Assembly (NCBI RefSeq): GCF_000619885.1 | Contig: NZ_KK211039.1 | Location: 84,670-148,669 of the forward strand | Source of the DNA: Balneatrix alpica DSM 16621 | Lineage (GTDB): Bacteria > Pseudomonadota > Gammaproteobacteria > Pseudomonadales > Balneatricaceae | Reading direction: 5' to 3' | Length of the DNA stretch: 64,000 bases | Translations under genes and position numbers: made by a program | The notes under the pieces: model-generated | What the model saw: only the letters and a program-made list of their open reading frames with translations | Databases searched by the model: none | What the model was told of the DNA's origin: nothing | Shown here: piece by piece, positions 16,690 to 25,924 of the stretch | How the letters are laid out: every line of letters begins with the position of its first letter | Position numbering within the stretch: position 1 is the first letter of the stretch

Positions 16690-17682
16690 ATGAAACGTAC
16701 CTTGCTAGCTGCAGCGGTGGCGCTGTCTGCTTCTTTCAGTGTCCAGGCTGCGGATGTAAAACCTGCAGTGGTCTATGATCTGGGCGGTAAGTTTGACAAG
16801 TCTTTCAACGAAGCAGTGGCCAATGGTCTGAAGCGCTTCACCGATGAAACCCAGATTGAAGTAGCCGAGTTCGAACCTTCGAACGAGTCTCAAATTGAGC
16901 AGGCGCTACGCAAGATGGCGAAGCGTGGTTCTAACCCTGTCATCGCAGTCGGCTTTAACCAGGCTCATGCCCTGGAGAAAGTCGCTAAAGAGTTTCCTGA
17001 TACTCAATTTACCCTGCTAGACATGGTCGTTGATCTGCCTAACGTGCAGTCTGTGGTGTTTAAAGAACACGAAGGCTCCTTCCTGGTAGGAGCTTTGGCT
17101 GCCATGGCCAGCAAGACCGGTAAGGTTGGCTTTGTTGGTGGCATGGATATCGCTCTGATCCGTAAATTTGAGTGTGGTTATGCGCAGGGCGCCAAGCACA
17201 TCAACCCTCAGGTTGAGGTGTATCAGAACATGACTGGGTCGACCCCCACCGCTTGGAATAACCCTGGCAAGGGTGCTGAGCTGGCTAAGAGCCAGTTTGA
17301 CCGTGGCGCAGACGTCGTCTTTGCCGCTGCCGGTGGTACTGGCACGGGGGTTTATCAGGCCGCTAAGGACAATGGCAAACTGGCAATTGGTGTTGATTCT
17401 AACCAGAACCACCTGCACCCCGGTACCATGCTCACTTCTATGGTGAAGGGCGTTGATGTGGCTGCTTATAACACCATCAAAGAACTGATGGCGGATAGCT
17501 GGAAGCCTGGAATTCAGGTGTTGGGTCTGGCTGAAGGGGGTGTTTCCTGGGCCTATGATGACAACAACAAAGACCTGATCACGGATGAAATGAAGGCTAA
17601 AATGGAAGAGCTGAGCAAGGGCATCCTGGCTGGCGACATCAAGGTCCATGATTACATGGCTACCAATTCCTGCGATATCTAA
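16690..17682 (+). CDS. BMP-family nucleoside-binding protein (ABC importer)
   Basis: Periplasmic binding protein of the Bmp/Med family, 330 aa, which captures nucleosides or purines for import. A Sec signal peptide (MKRTLLAAAVALSASFSVQA) is cut before ADVKPAVVYD; there is no lipobox, as expected for a soluble Gram-negative protein. Family landmarks are YDLGGKFDKSFNEA, VGFVGGMDIALIRKFECGY, VFAAAGGTGTGVYQAAK and IGVDSNQNHLHPG. It heads a four-gene operon with an ATPase and two permeases. The nearby pseudouridine catabolic genes make pseudouridine a plausible ligand. Confidence 0.88.
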   Translation: MKRTLLAAAVALSASFSVQAADVKPAVVYDLGGKFDKSFNEAVANGLKRFTDETQIEVAEFEPSNESQIEQALRKMAKRGSNPVIAVGFNQAHALEKVAKEFPDTQFTLLDMVVDLPNVQSVVFKEHEGSFLVGALAAMASKTGKVGFVGGMDIALIRKFECGYAQGAKHINPQVEVYQNMTGSTPTAWNNPGKGAELAKSQFDRGADVVFAAAGGTGTGVYQAAKDNGKLAIGVDSNQNHLHPGTMLTSMVKGVDVAAYNTIKELMADSWKPGIQVLGLAEGGVSWAYDDNNKDLITDEMKAKMEELSKGILAGDIKVHDYMATNSCDI

Positions 17683-17697
17683 CTTCCATAGGTTGTT

Positions 17698-19284
17698 ATG
17701 ACTGTGCTAACCCCACAGGCGGCCGGGTCTTCGGACCCGGTTTCCGCTCAAGCTCGGCCCCTCGCTCTGGAACTGCGTAACATCAGTAAGCGTTTCGGAG
17801 CAGTGCAGGCCAATAAAGATATTTCATTACAAGTGCCCGCCGGCACCATTCAAGGGATTGTGGGTGAGAATGGCGCGGGTAAGTCCACTTTAATGAGCAT
17901 CATTTATGGCTTTTATGAAGCAGACACTGGAGACATTCTGGTGGATGGACAGCTTTGTAATATCCGTAATTCACAGGATGCTATTGCGGCAGGTATTGGT
18001 ATGGTGCACCAGCATTTTATGCTGGTTGATAACTTCTCAGTGGTCGAGAACGTCATGCTCGGCGCTGAGGGGGGAGCCTTGCTGCGTCAAGGACGAGAGC
18101 AGGTTCGTCAAGAGCTGCTGCGTCTAGGGCGAGAATACCGCTTAGAAGTGGACCCGGATGCTATCGTCGGTGAGCTCTCCGTAGGCTTACAGCAACGAGT
18201 AGAAATTTTAAAAGCCCTCTATCGTGGGGCGCGTATTCTGATTCTGGATGAGCCCACCGGGGTATTGACCCCGCAGGAAACAGACGAACTGTTCCGTATT
18301 CTGTTTTCGTTGCGTGAACAGGGAGTCACTATTTTGCTGATTACCCATAAGCTGCGGGAAATCATGGATGCCACGGATCAAGTGGCTGTCATGCGTCAGG
18401 GCGAAATGGTGGCGCACCGCCAGACTGCCGCCACCAGTAAAGAAGAGCTGGCGGAGTTGATGGTTGGCCGTAAAGTGCTGCTACGTGTAGATAAAGCCCC
18501 GGCAAATCCCGGTAAGACCTTGCTCAAGGTTGAGCGGTTGAATGTGAAGGATAAACAGGGGGTATTGCGGGTTAAGGATGTCAGCTTTGCGCTTAAAGCA
18601 GGGGAAGTTGTGGGTATTGCCGGGGTATCTGGTAATGGCCAAAGTGAGCTGCTTGAGGCGCTATCTGGGATCATGGCCGTCGCATCGGGACGGATTGAGG
18701 TTGCCGGTGTAGGTATTGATGCAGAACATCCTCAGGATGCAGCACAGCTGCGTCAACTAGGGGTGGCTCATGTACCGGAAGATCGCCACCGAATGGGAAT
18801 GATCACTGCCTTTACTGCACAGGAATCGGCCATTCTCGGTTATCACCGTGAGCCTGAATTTAATGGCAAGATTTTGATGGATAAAGCGGCGATTCTGCAT
18901 TCCTACCAGGAAAAGGCCGAAGCCTACGACGTCCGTCCGCGGGATCCCTTCCTGAAATCAGCCAATTTTTCCGGCGGCAATCAGCAAAAAATCGTGTTAG
19001 CGCGGGAGATGGAGCGTCACCCGGATATCCTCTTAATCGGCCAGCCCACACGGGGTGTGGACATTGGTGCCATTGAATTTATTCATCAACGCATTATCGC
19101 CATGCGCGATGCGGGGAAGGCTATCTTGCTGGTGTCGGTAGAACTGGAAGAAATTATGTCTCTGAGTGACCGCATTCTGGTGATGTGCGATGGACGCATT
19201 ACCGGTGAGGTGAGCGCGGCAGAAGCCGATGAGCGCACGCTGGGTCTGCTGATGGCAAATGCTCAGGCAGGAGGGCAGGCATGA
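17698..19284 (+). CDS. Sugar/nucleoside ABC importer ATPase (two ABC domains)
   Basis: Tandem-domain ATPase of 528 aa that powers nucleoside uptake at the inner membrane. Domain 1 has Walker A GENGAGKS (56-63), signature [11 protein letters not shown] and Walker B ILILDEP. Domain 2 has [12 protein letters not shown], signature [15 protein letters not shown] and the altered Walker B segment [14 protein letters not shown], a pattern usual for RbsA/YufO-type ATPases in which the second site is degenerate. The start lies 15 bp after the binding protein, and the end overlaps the next permease by 4 bp. Confidence 0.9.
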   Translation: MTVLTPQAAGSSDPVSAQARPLALELRNISKRFGAVQANKDISLQVPAGTIQGIVGENGAGKSTLMSIIYGFYEADTGDILVDGQLCNIRNSQDAIAAGIGMVHQHFMLVDNFSVVENVMLGAEGGALLRQGREQVRQELLRLGREYRLEVDPDAIVGELSVGLQQRVEILKALYRGARILILDEPTGVLTPQETDELFRILFSLREQGVTILLITHKLREIMDATDQVAVMRQGEMVAHRQTAATSKEELAELMVGRKVLLRVDKAPANPGKTLLKVERLNVKDKQGVLRVKDVSFALKAGEVVGIAGVSGNGQSELLEALSGIMAVASGRIEVAGVGIDAEHPQDAAQLRQLGVAHVPEDRHRMGMITAFTAQESAILGYHREPEFNGKILMDKAAILHSYQEKAEAYDVRPRDPFLKSANFSGGNQQKIVLAREMERHPDILLIGQPTRGVDIGAIEFIHQRIIAMRDAGKAILLVSVELEEIMSLSDRILVMCDGRITGEVSAAEADERTLGLLMANAQAGGQA

Positions 19285-20375
19285 GTCAAGCAGCGGTTCC
19301 TGCGTGGGTGAATACAGGCTTGATGCCTGCTTTAAATATTCTGACCGCCTTTGCGGTGACGGCGCTGGTATTTGTGGCAATCGGGGTAAATCCCTGGGAA
19401 GCTGCGCAGATCATGCTGTATGGCGCCTTTGGCTATGAAGAAGGTTTGGGGTATACCCTCTATTACACCACTAACTTCATCTTTACCGGTTTGGCAGTCG
19501 CAGTGGCGTTTCACGCAGGCTTGTTCAATATCGGTGGTGAAGGCCAGGCTTATATTGGCGGGCTGGGTGCAGGTTTGCTGTGTCTTGGCTTAGACCCTTA
19601 TTTGCCGGGTTGGTTGTTAATTCCTTTGGCGATTGTTGCCAGTGCGGCCTTTGGTGCGTTCTGGGGTTTTATCCCCGGCTATCTGCAAGCTAAACGCGGC
19701 AGTCACATCGTTATTACCACCATCATGTTTAACTTTCTTGCTTCGGCACTGATGGTTTATCTGATGGTGAACATTCTCATCATTCCTGGACAGATGTCCC
19801 CGGTAAGTCGAGAGCTGGCCGAGCACGCCTGGATTCCCTTTATCCACGACATCTTAGGTGGGCTGGGAGTGGAGTTTGAGTCTTCACCGCTCAATGCTTC
19901 CTTTTTCCTGGCATTACTGTGCTGTGTTGGAGTGTGGTTCTTAATCTGGCGCACGCGCTGGGGTTATGAGTTGCGCGCGGTAGGCAGCAATAGTGTGGCG
20001 GCGGTGTATGCCGGGATTAAGCCTGCCCGTGTCATTATTTGGGTGATGTGCTTGTCTGGTGCCTTGGCAGGCTTGGTAGGGGTGAATGAGATCCTCGGTG
20101 TGCAGCACCGCCTGATGCTGGGCTTTAATGCCGGCTATGGCTTTGCCGGTATTGCGGTAGCTCTGATGGGACGCAATCACCCAGTGGGCATTATTCTGGC
20201 CAGCCTGCTGTTTGGCGCACTCTATCAGGGTGGGGCGGAATTAGCCTTTGAAATGCCCGATATTACCCGTGACATCGTGGTGATGATTCAGGGCTTGGTG
20301 ATCCTGTTCTGCGGTGCATTGGAGTTTATGTACCGTGGCTGGCTGAGCAAAGCGTTCAGCCGTAAAGCGGCTTGA
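19281..20375 (+). CDS. Nucleoside ABC transporter permease 1 (YufP/NupP-like)
   Basis: Inner-membrane permease of 364 aa, BPD_transp_2 family, with about nine hydrophobic helices. Diagnostic stretches are FTGLAVAVAFHAGLFNIGGEG and QAYIGGLGAG, the coupling region WRTRWGYELRAVGSNSVAAVYAGI, and GFAGIAVALMGRNHPVGII. It pairs with the second permease to form the channel of the BMP-type nucleoside importer. It overlaps the ATPase gene by 4 bp and is followed by the next permease after 10 bp. Confidence 0.88.
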   Translation: MSQAAVPAWVNTGLMPALNILTAFAVTALVFVAIGVNPWEAAQIMLYGAFGYEEGLGYTLYYTTNFIFTGLAVAVAFHAGLFNIGGEGQAYIGGLGAGLLCLGLDPYLPGWLLIPLAIVASAAFGAFWGFIPGYLQAKRGSHIVITTIMFNFLASALMVYLMVNILIIPGQMSPVSRELAEHAWIPFIHDILGGLGVEFESSPLNASFFLALLCCVGVWFLIWRTRWGYELRAVGSNSVAAVYAGIKPARVIIWVMCLSGALAGLVGVNEILGVQHRLMLGFNAGYGFAGIAVALMGRNHPVGIILASLLFGALYQGGAELAFEMPDITRDIVVMIQGLVILFCGALEFMYRGWLSKAFSRKAA

Positions 20376-20385
20376 GGAGGCGACC

Positions 20386-21360
20386 ATGACTGAATTTTTT
20401 GAAGTACTGGTGCTGACTTTGGACGCCACTCTGCGGGTTGCTACCCCCCTGATTTTGGCTGCTATGGCGGGGATGTTCTCTGAGCGTTCAGGGGTGGTAG
20501 ACATCAGCTTGGAAGGCAAGATGCTGGCAGCGGCTTTTGTTGCGGCAGCAGTAGCTTATCTGTCCTCTTCACCTTGGCTAGCGTTACTGGCGGCGATGGT
20601 GGTATCGACCTTCTTTGCCATGCTGCATGGCTTTGCTTGTATTACTCATCGCGGTAATCAGGTGGTTAGTGGCGTGGCTATCAATATCCTGGTTGCGGGT
20701 TTAACCATAGTGCTGGGGTTGGTGTGGTTTAAAGAAGGTGGGCAAACACCGCATATCAGCAATGAGGCACGTTTTACTTCGATTGATCTGCCTGGGGCGC
20801 AGTTGTTGGCAGAGGTGCCGGTGATTGGTTCGCTCTATTCAGAGTTAATCAGTGGCCATAACATGCTGGTGTACCTGGCGTTTGCGGCAGTGCCGCTAAG
20901 CTGGTGGGTGATTTACCGCACCCGTTTTGGCTTGCGCCTGCGGGCAGTGGGTGAGAATCCCAAGGCGGTGGATACGGCAGGGATTAACGTGGCGTGGCTA
21001 CGTTACCGAGCGTTGATGATTGGCGGCCTGCTTTGCGGTATTGGTGGTACTTACATTGCCATCGCGCAAAATGCCCAATTTGTTCGGGACATGACTGCGG
21101 GACAAGGCTTTATGGCCTTGGCGGCGCTGATCTTCGGCAAATGGCGGCCGGTGCCAGTGTTGTTTGCTTGCCTGTTGTTTGGCTTCCTTGATGCTGTTGC
21201 TGTGCGGATGCAAGGGGTGTCTCTACCTGGGATTGGCGTTGTGCCGGTGCAGTTTATTGAGGCCTTGCCTTACTTGCTCACTATCATTCTGCTAGCCGGT
21301 TTTATCGGTAAAGCGGTGGCTCCTAAGGCGATTGGTGAGCCTTATGTGAAAGAACGTTAA
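20386..21360 (+). CDS. Nucleoside ABC transporter permease 2 (YufQ/NupQ-like)
   Basis: Second permease of the BMP-type importer, 324 aa, BPD_transp_2 family. Family landmarks are RVATPLILAAMAGMFSERSG and VVDISLEGKMLAAAF near the N-terminus, HRGNQVVSGVAINILVAGLT, and the coupling stretch RTRFGLRLRAVGENPKAVDTAGI. A ribosome site GGAGG stands before the ATG. It ends the transporter operon, with a strong terminator 21 bp beyond the stop. Confidence 0.88.
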   Translation: MTEFFEVLVLTLDATLRVATPLILAAMAGMFSERSGVVDISLEGKMLAAAFVAAAVAYLSSSPWLALLAAMVVSTFFAMLHGFACITHRGNQVVSGVAINILVAGLTIVLGLVWFKEGGQTPHISNEARFTSIDLPGAQLLAEVPVIGSLYSELISGHNMLVYLAFAAVPLSWWVIYRTRFGLRLRAVGENPKAVDTAGINVAWLRYRALMIGGLLCGIGGTYIAIAQNAQFVRDMTAGQGFMALAALIFGKWRPVPVLFACLLFGFLDAVAVRMQGVSLPGIGVVPVQFIEALPYLLTIILLAGFIGKAVAPKAIGEPYVKER

Positions 21361-21380
21361 TGCGTTTTTTCATGTCGTTA

Positions 21381-21404
21381 AAAAACCCGCTTCGGCGGGT
21401 TTTT
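21381..21404 (+). terminator. Intrinsic terminator of the ABC operon
   Basis: AAAAACCCGC pairs with GCGGGTTTTT around a stable TTCG tetraloop, followed by a T-run. The A-tract on the left makes it potentially bidirectional. It separates the transporter operon from psuK. Confidence 0.9.
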
Positions 21405-21473
21405 TATTAGGGCTTTACCTTGGGGGGGGATCAGGCTAAATTAAGCAAAAGTTTGCATGGTAAGCATTTGTTT

Positions 21474-22568
21474 ATGACGCAGCGTGAACGACAAATACTG
21501 GAGCTGGTGCGGCAGGATCCACTGATTTCCCAGCAGGCCTTGGCAGAACGTCTAGGAATTAGCCGTTCAGCTGTTGCCGTGCATCTGATGCACTTGAGTC
21601 AGAAGGGCTACATTTTGGGCAAGGGATACATCCTAGCACCCTCTTCCTATGTCATGGTGGTCGGCGGAGCCAATATGGATATCAGTGCCATCGCCGCGCA
21701 ACCGCTACGGATGGGGGACTCCAATCCCGGTCGAGTACGTACATCCCCGGGGGGAGTGGCGCGTAACATCGCCGAAAATCTGGGCCGTTTGGGGGTAGAT
21801 TGCCGCCTGCTCACCGCTGTGGGGGATGACCCCTACGGACAAACCCTGTTGGAAAGCACTCAGCGTGCAGGGGTTAATGTGCGCGCCTCACTGATTTGCC
21901 CAGGGCAAGCCAGCTCGACCTATGTGTCAGTGCACCAGCCTGATGGCGAGATGCAGGTTGCCTTTAATGATATGGCGGTATTGGAGGCTCTCACGCCCCA
22001 GGCGCTGGCAGCTCAATTAGACGCGCTGCAACAGGCTGCTGCTTTGGTATTAGACACCAATATTCAAGCAGAGACGTTGGCTTGGTTGTGCAGCCAGTGC
22101 CAGCATTCGCCGATCTTCGTTGACCCTGTGTCAGCCTATAAGGTGGAGCGCATTCGCCCTTGGCTTGGCCATATTCATACCCTGAAACCCAACCAGTTGG
22201 AGGCAGCCACGCTATCCGGGAAAGCCTTTGCCGGTCTGAATGAGGCACCGGCCCAGGCGGACTGGTTGCATAGTGAAGGGGTGCAGCAGGTGGTTTTCAG
22301 CTTAGGAGCAGAGGGAGTGTTCTGCAGCGATGGACAGACCCAGCAGCATCTGCCGCCTATCCCAGTTGAAGTTGTCAATGTCACCGGAGCAGGGGATGCC
22401 CTGATGGCAGGTCTGGTGTGGGGCTGGCTGAATCAGCAGCCGTTAGTCCAGGCAGCACGTTTTGCGCAGGCATGTGCCGCCCTGACCCTGGGCTGCGAAT
22501 CCACCAATCATCCCAGTTTAAGCCCGCAGTTATTAGCCCGTTTTATGGAGACGTCTAATGAATCTTGA
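21474..22568 (+). CDS. psuK: PfkB kinase fused to winged HTH (pseudouridine kinase-like)
   Basis: A 364-aa fusion. Residues 1-55 form a winged helix-turn-helix (MTQRERQILELVRQDPLISQ then QALAERLGISRSAVAVHLMHL). From about 60 on it is a PfkB sugar kinase, with VVGGANMDISA, TSPGGVARNIAENLGRLG and the C-terminal signature NVTGAGDALMAGLVWG (anion hole and catalytic Asp). Overlap by 11 bp with psuG points to pseudouridine kinase, which makes pseudouridine 5'-phosphate. The layout resembles E. coli YeiI more than the shorter PsuK. ATG 21474 begins right at the HTH; upstream in-frame codons add unrelated residues. Confidence 0.82.
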   Translation: MTQRERQILELVRQDPLISQQALAERLGISRSAVAVHLMHLSQKGYILGKGYILAPSSYVMVVGGANMDISAIAAQPLRMGDSNPGRVRTSPGGVARNIAENLGRLGVDCRLLTAVGDDPYGQTLLESTQRAGVNVRASLICPGQASSTYVSVHQPDGEMQVAFNDMAVLEALTPQALAAQLDALQQAAALVLDTNIQAETLAWLCSQCQHSPIFVDPVSAYKVERIRPWLGHIHTLKPNQLEAATLSGKAFAGLNEAPAQADWLHSEGVQQVVFSLGAEGVFCSDGQTQQHLPPIPVEVVNVTGAGDALMAGLVWGWLNQQPLVQAARFAQACAALTLGCESTNHPSLSPQLLARFMETSNES

Positions 22569-23484
22569 GCAGTATTTGGATATTCATCCTGAGGTAGCCG
22601 CCGCTTTGGCCGCCGGTCAACCTGTGGTTGCCCTGGAGTCCACCATCATCTCCCATGGCATGCCCTATCCACAAAATGTGGAGACGGCTTTACAGGTTGA
22701 GGCGGAAGTCCGTGCACAGGGTGCGGTGCCAGCAACCATCGCAATTATTAATGGCCGTTTGAAGGCTGGCCTGAGCCAGGAAGAGATTACCTTGCTAGGT
22801 AAAGAGGGGCAGGCAGTGGCAAAGTGCAGTCGCCGTGATTTGCCGTTTGTGTTGGCAGCCCGGCGTCATGGTGCTACTACGGTGGCCTCAACCATGATTA
22901 TTGCGGCGCTGGCGGGCATTCGTGTGTTTGCCACCGGAGGTATTGGCGGCGTGCACCGCGGTGCGCAACAGAGTTTCGATATCTCTGCCGACCTGCAAGA
23001 GTTGGCCCAAACCAATGTGGCTGTTGTCTGTGCTGGGGCGAAGTCTATTTTGGATCTGGGATTAACCTTGGAGTATCTGGAGACTCATGGTGTGCCGGTG
23101 GTGGGCTATCAAACAGAGTCGCTGCCGGCGTTTTTTACCCGTGATAGTGATTATAAGGTGGATTATCGCCTCGACACTCCCACCCAGATTGCGCAAGCCT
23201 TGCAGGTGAAATGGCAGCTGGGCTTGGATGGGGGAGTGGTGGTGACTAATCCCATACCCGAGGCCTATGCGATGCCTAAACAGGCGATTGATGCGGCGAT
23301 TGAGCAGGCCCTGTCAGAAGCAGAACAACAGGGGATTAGTGGTAAGGCGTCGACTCCTTTTCTGTTAGCGCGGGTATGTGAGTTGACCGGTGGTAATTCG
23401 CTGGCCTCGAATATCCAGCTGGTGATGAATAATGCCCGTTTGGCAGCGAAAATTGCCGCTGAATATCAGCAGTTAAGCCGCTGA
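22558..23484 (+). CDS. psuG: Pseudouridine-5'-phosphate glycosidase
   Basis: Splits the C-C glycosidic bond of pseudouridine 5'-phosphate into uracil and ribose 5-phosphate (reversible). The protein is 308 aa, the normal size. Family signatures are VALESTIISHGMPYPQN, REVEA-like QVEAEVRAQGAVPATIAIING, VAKCSRRDLPFVLA, ATGGIGGVHRGAQQSFDISADL and the LPAFFTRDSDY region. The C-terminal GGNSLASNIQLVMNNARLAAKIA is also typical. It is translationally coupled to the kinase gene, giving a complete two-step pathway. Confidence 0.93.
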   Translation: MNLEQYLDIHPEVAAALAAGQPVVALESTIISHGMPYPQNVETALQVEAEVRAQGAVPATIAIINGRLKAGLSQEEITLLGKEGQAVAKCSRRDLPFVLAARRHGATTVASTMIIAALAGIRVFATGGIGGVHRGAQQSFDISADLQELAQTNVAVVCAGAKSILDLGLTLEYLETHGVPVVGYQTESLPAFFTRDSDYKVDYRLDTPTQIAQALQVKWQLGLDGGVVVTNPIPEAYAMPKQAIDAAIEQALSEAEQQGISGKASTPFLLARVCELTGGNSLASNIQLVMNNARLAAKIAAEYQQLSR

Positions 23485-23523
23485 GCTTGGGCTCCAGCCG
23501 CCTAATGTGGGGTTGGAGAAACT

Positions 23524-24381
23524 TTACTCAGGCGCTGAGTGTTGGCTGAGCGCCTGTTTTAATGCCTCAATACCGGGTTGCTGGCGTTGGCGTAACCAGA
23601 TCATATAGGTTGTGACCTGTGCCAGTTGCGTTGGCAAGGGATGCTCCTGGAGAGCGTGCCGGTAGGGGTAAACTTCCAGCAGGCTACGCGGCACAATGCC
23701 CAAGCCCATTCCGGCACTGGCACAGCTGAGTATGCCGTGGTAGGAGTTCAGCTCCAGCAGGGGGCGCTGTGGGCCTCCCTGCATTTGACTCCATTGCTCC
23801 AGTACCATGCGGTAGGAGCAACCGCGGGTAAAGGCGAGCAGGTAGCCCTGATGCTCACCATCACGTGCGCTCACACCAACCAGATGCTCCTGCCAGATGG
23901 CGAGCTGCTGTAACTGCTCGTGTTCGGGTGGATGGGCGACAAAGGCGACATCTAGTTGCCTGTCCAACACCTGCTGGGCAATGGGTTGGCTAGGACCTGT
24001 TTGTAAACGGATCGCCAACTTAGGGTAACACTGGTGCAGTTCCGCCAGAATGACCGGAATGCGCACGGCAGCGGTGCTTTCCATACTACCAATGCGCAGC
24101 GGACCGCTGGGCTCATCCTGCTTGACTACCTGATAAATCTCCGCTGCCTGTTTCAGCAGTTGCTCGCTATGGCTGAGTAAGCGCTCTCCCGCGGGGGTTA
24201 GCTCCATGCCTTTGCCCTGGCGCCAAAACAGCTGCTCATCAAGTAATTCTTCCAAGTGTTTTAGACGAGTGCTGATATTGGACTGGACCCGATGCAATTG
24301 CTGGGCAGCTTGGGTGACGCTGCCTGTATGAGCGACGGTCTGAAAGATGTGCAGGTCGGTGAGTTCCGGTGTTTTGAGCAT
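23524..24381 (-). CDS. LysR-family transcriptional regulator
   Basis: DNA-binding regulator of 285 aa. The N-terminal winged HTH is plain: TDLHIFQTVAHTGSVTQAAQ then QLHRVQSNISTRLKHLEELL, and ELFWRQGKGMELTPAGERLL closes the HTH domain. A substrate-binding domain follows (about 90-285). It is divergent from the EamA transporter gene, with a 95-bp gap, the usual arrangement for a LysR protein and its target. The inducer is unknown. The start MLKTPELTDL is the first Met of the frame. Confidence 0.87.
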   Translation of the reverse strand: MLKTPELTDLHIFQTVAHTGSVTQAAQQLHRVQSNISTRLKHLEELLDEQLFWRQGKGMELTPAGERLLSHSEQLLKQAAEIYQVVKQDEPSGPLRIGSMESTAAVRIPVILAELHQCYPKLAIRLQTGPSQPIAQQVLDRQLDVAFVAHPPEHEQLQQLAIWQEHLVGVSARDGEHQGYLLAFTRGCSYRMVLEQWSQMQGGPQRPLLELNSYHGILSCASAGMGLGIVPRSLLEVYPYRHALQEHPLPTQLAQVTTYMIWLRQRQQPGIEALKQALSQHSAPE

Positions 24382-24476
24382 GCCTATCTCATTTTGAGAA
24401 CTTTGTATTCATATTTATTCATTGGATGAGATTGATCTTCTCTCTTAGGCTAGCAAGGAGTCAAGAGGAGAGCGTG

Positions 24477-25370
24477 ATGAAGGGCTACGGGTTTGCGATA
24501 GCAACGGTCAGTATCTGGACGGGGTTTATGCTGGTGTCACGGCATGGCGGTCTTAGCACCCTCAGCGCCTGGGACATGATGGCGTTGCGTTTTTTTCCTG
24601 CCACGCTGTTGCTCGTACCGCTGTGGTGGTGGCAGGGACGGCCATCTCTATGGCATGGCCGTTCAGTGCTGCTGGCCTTGGTGGGGGGGTTAGGTTATGC
24701 CAGCTTGGCCTATCAAGGGTTTCGCCAGGCACCGGTCGCCCATGCTGGGGTGTTATTGCCGGGAATGCTGCCGTTTGTTATTGCGTTGCTGGCCTGGAAG
24801 CTCTTGGATGAACCTTTATCTAAAGCACGTTTACAGGGCTTGGCGTTGATGCTGGCAGGGGTGGCCTGCCTGATGGGGGATGCCTGGCAAGACCCCGCCA
24901 TCGGCCAAGGTGATGTCCTAATTTTTCTCTCAGCCCTGTGTTGGTCACTCTATACCGTGCTGGCTAAGCGTTGGGGCATGACTCCCTGGCAGGCAACGTT
25001 CAGTTTGGGAATCGTTTCGGCACTGCTCTATGCCCCGATTTACGGGTTGTTTTTGTGGCCGGACGTATCTCAGTGGCAATGGCAAGATGTGTTGTTGCAG
25101 GGCGTATATCAAGGGGTAATTGCCACTGTATTGGCCATGGTGCTCTACCTCCAGGCAATTAAGCATTTAGGAGCCACGCAAATGGGCATGATGATGGGAT
25201 TAATTCCGCCGTTTTCTGCCTTGCTGGCCGTGCCTATTCTAGGTGAGGGGTGGAGCTGGGCGACGGCAATGGGACTCGTGCTGGTGTTGGGGGGCGTGAT
25301 CCAGGCAAACAAACAAGCGTTACTCAAGCTGTTATGTAAGGAGAAAGGTTATGCCGTACGTGAATATTAA
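24477..25370 (+). CDS. EamA/DMT-family transporter
   Basis: Inner-membrane exporter of the drug/metabolite superfamily, 297 aa, with ten hydrophobic helices in two EamA repeats (about 5-135 and 150-280). Segments such as GFAIATVSIWTGFMLVSRHG and the second-repeat start GDVLIFLSALCWSLYTVLAKRWG are typical. AGAGGAG 6 bp before ATG 24477 decides the start; the ATG at 24426 has none. The adjacent LysR gene is its probable regulator. The substrate (amino acid or metabolite) is unknown. Confidence 0.87.
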   Translation: MKGYGFAIATVSIWTGFMLVSRHGGLSTLSAWDMMALRFFPATLLLVPLWWWQGRPSLWHGRSVLLALVGGLGYASLAYQGFRQAPVAHAGVLLPGMLPFVIALLAWKLLDEPLSKARLQGLALMLAGVACLMGDAWQDPAIGQGDVLIFLSALCWSLYTVLAKRWGMTPWQATFSLGIVSALLYAPIYGLFLWPDVSQWQWQDVLLQGVYQGVIATVLAMVLYLQAIKHLGATQMGMMMGLIPPFSALLAVPILGEGWSWATAMGLVLVLGGVIQANKQALLKLLCKEKGYAVREY

Positions 25371-25554
25371 GGTGACCCGTGAGGGGGTAAGCCGCGAGCA
25401 AAAGCAGGCTTTGATCAGTGGGGTGACTCAGTTACTGGTTGAGGTACTGGGTAAAAATCCTGCGACTACAGTTGTCGTGATTGATGAAGTCGAGCTGGAT
25501 AATTGGGGCGTGGCGGGGGAGTTGGTAAGCGATAGACGGGCGCAGGGGCGTTAG
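25351..25554 (+). CDS. 4-oxalocrotonate tautomerase-like small enzyme
   Basis: A 67-aa tautomerase-superfamily protein. After Met removal it begins with the catalytic Pro1 in PYVNIKVTREGVSREQKQALI, and a second beta-alpha unit holds TTVVVIDEVELDNWGVAGE, close to the 4-OT fold (TTVVIDEVxxxNWGxGG). Small 4-OT proteins isomerise unsaturated keto acids as hexamers; the substrate here is unknown. The start lies 20 bp inside the EamA gene (GGAG nearby), so the two are coupled. The stop interlocks with the convergent DUF1289 gene. Confidence 0.88.
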   Translation: MPYVNIKVTREGVSREQKQALISGVTQLLVEVLGKNPATTVVVIDEVELDNWGVAGELVSDRRAQGR

Positions 25555-25814
25555 CTTTCATCCAGTGGTAGTTGCGGTTGAGGCGTATCGGAGACCTGGC
25601 CGCGTTGCTGTTGTCGTTGAGCTTGCAGGCGGCGCAGGTAGCGCATACGGCAAGCTTGAATGACTTGCAGGCGCTGTTGGTTGCTAAATTGATGCCAATG
25701 GAAGCGCTCATCCCGAGTACGCAGACAACCGCGGCAAAAGCCCCGGTTGTCACTTTCGCAGACGCCAGCACAGGGACTGGGGACGGGAATATCAAATAAG
25801 TCTAATTGGCTCAC
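25551..25814 (-). CDS. DUF1289 domain protein
   Basis: Small Cys-rich protein of 87 aa. The stretch SPCAGVCESDNRGFCRGCLRT followed by RDER is the DUF1289 signature, in which four cysteines (SPC, VC, FC, GC) probably bind a metal ion. The C-terminal half is basic and helical (RMRYLRRLQAQRQQQRGQ). No function is established for the family. It overlaps the convergent tautomerase stop by 4 bp. Confidence 0.85.
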   Translation of the reverse strand: MSQLDLFDIPVPSPCAGVCESDNRGFCRGCLRTRDERFHWHQFSNQQRLQVIQACRMRYLRRLQAQRQQQRGQVSDTPQPQLPLDES

Positions 25815-25924
25815 GTTCTGTGCTCATGTTCCAGAATCGCCTTGTGGCAGTATGGTGTTACGCCAGAGCTTTGCCAAGTCTGGGGGCAGCTCAAGTAAGT
25901 GTCTTAGATTGGTCAGTCAATCAC

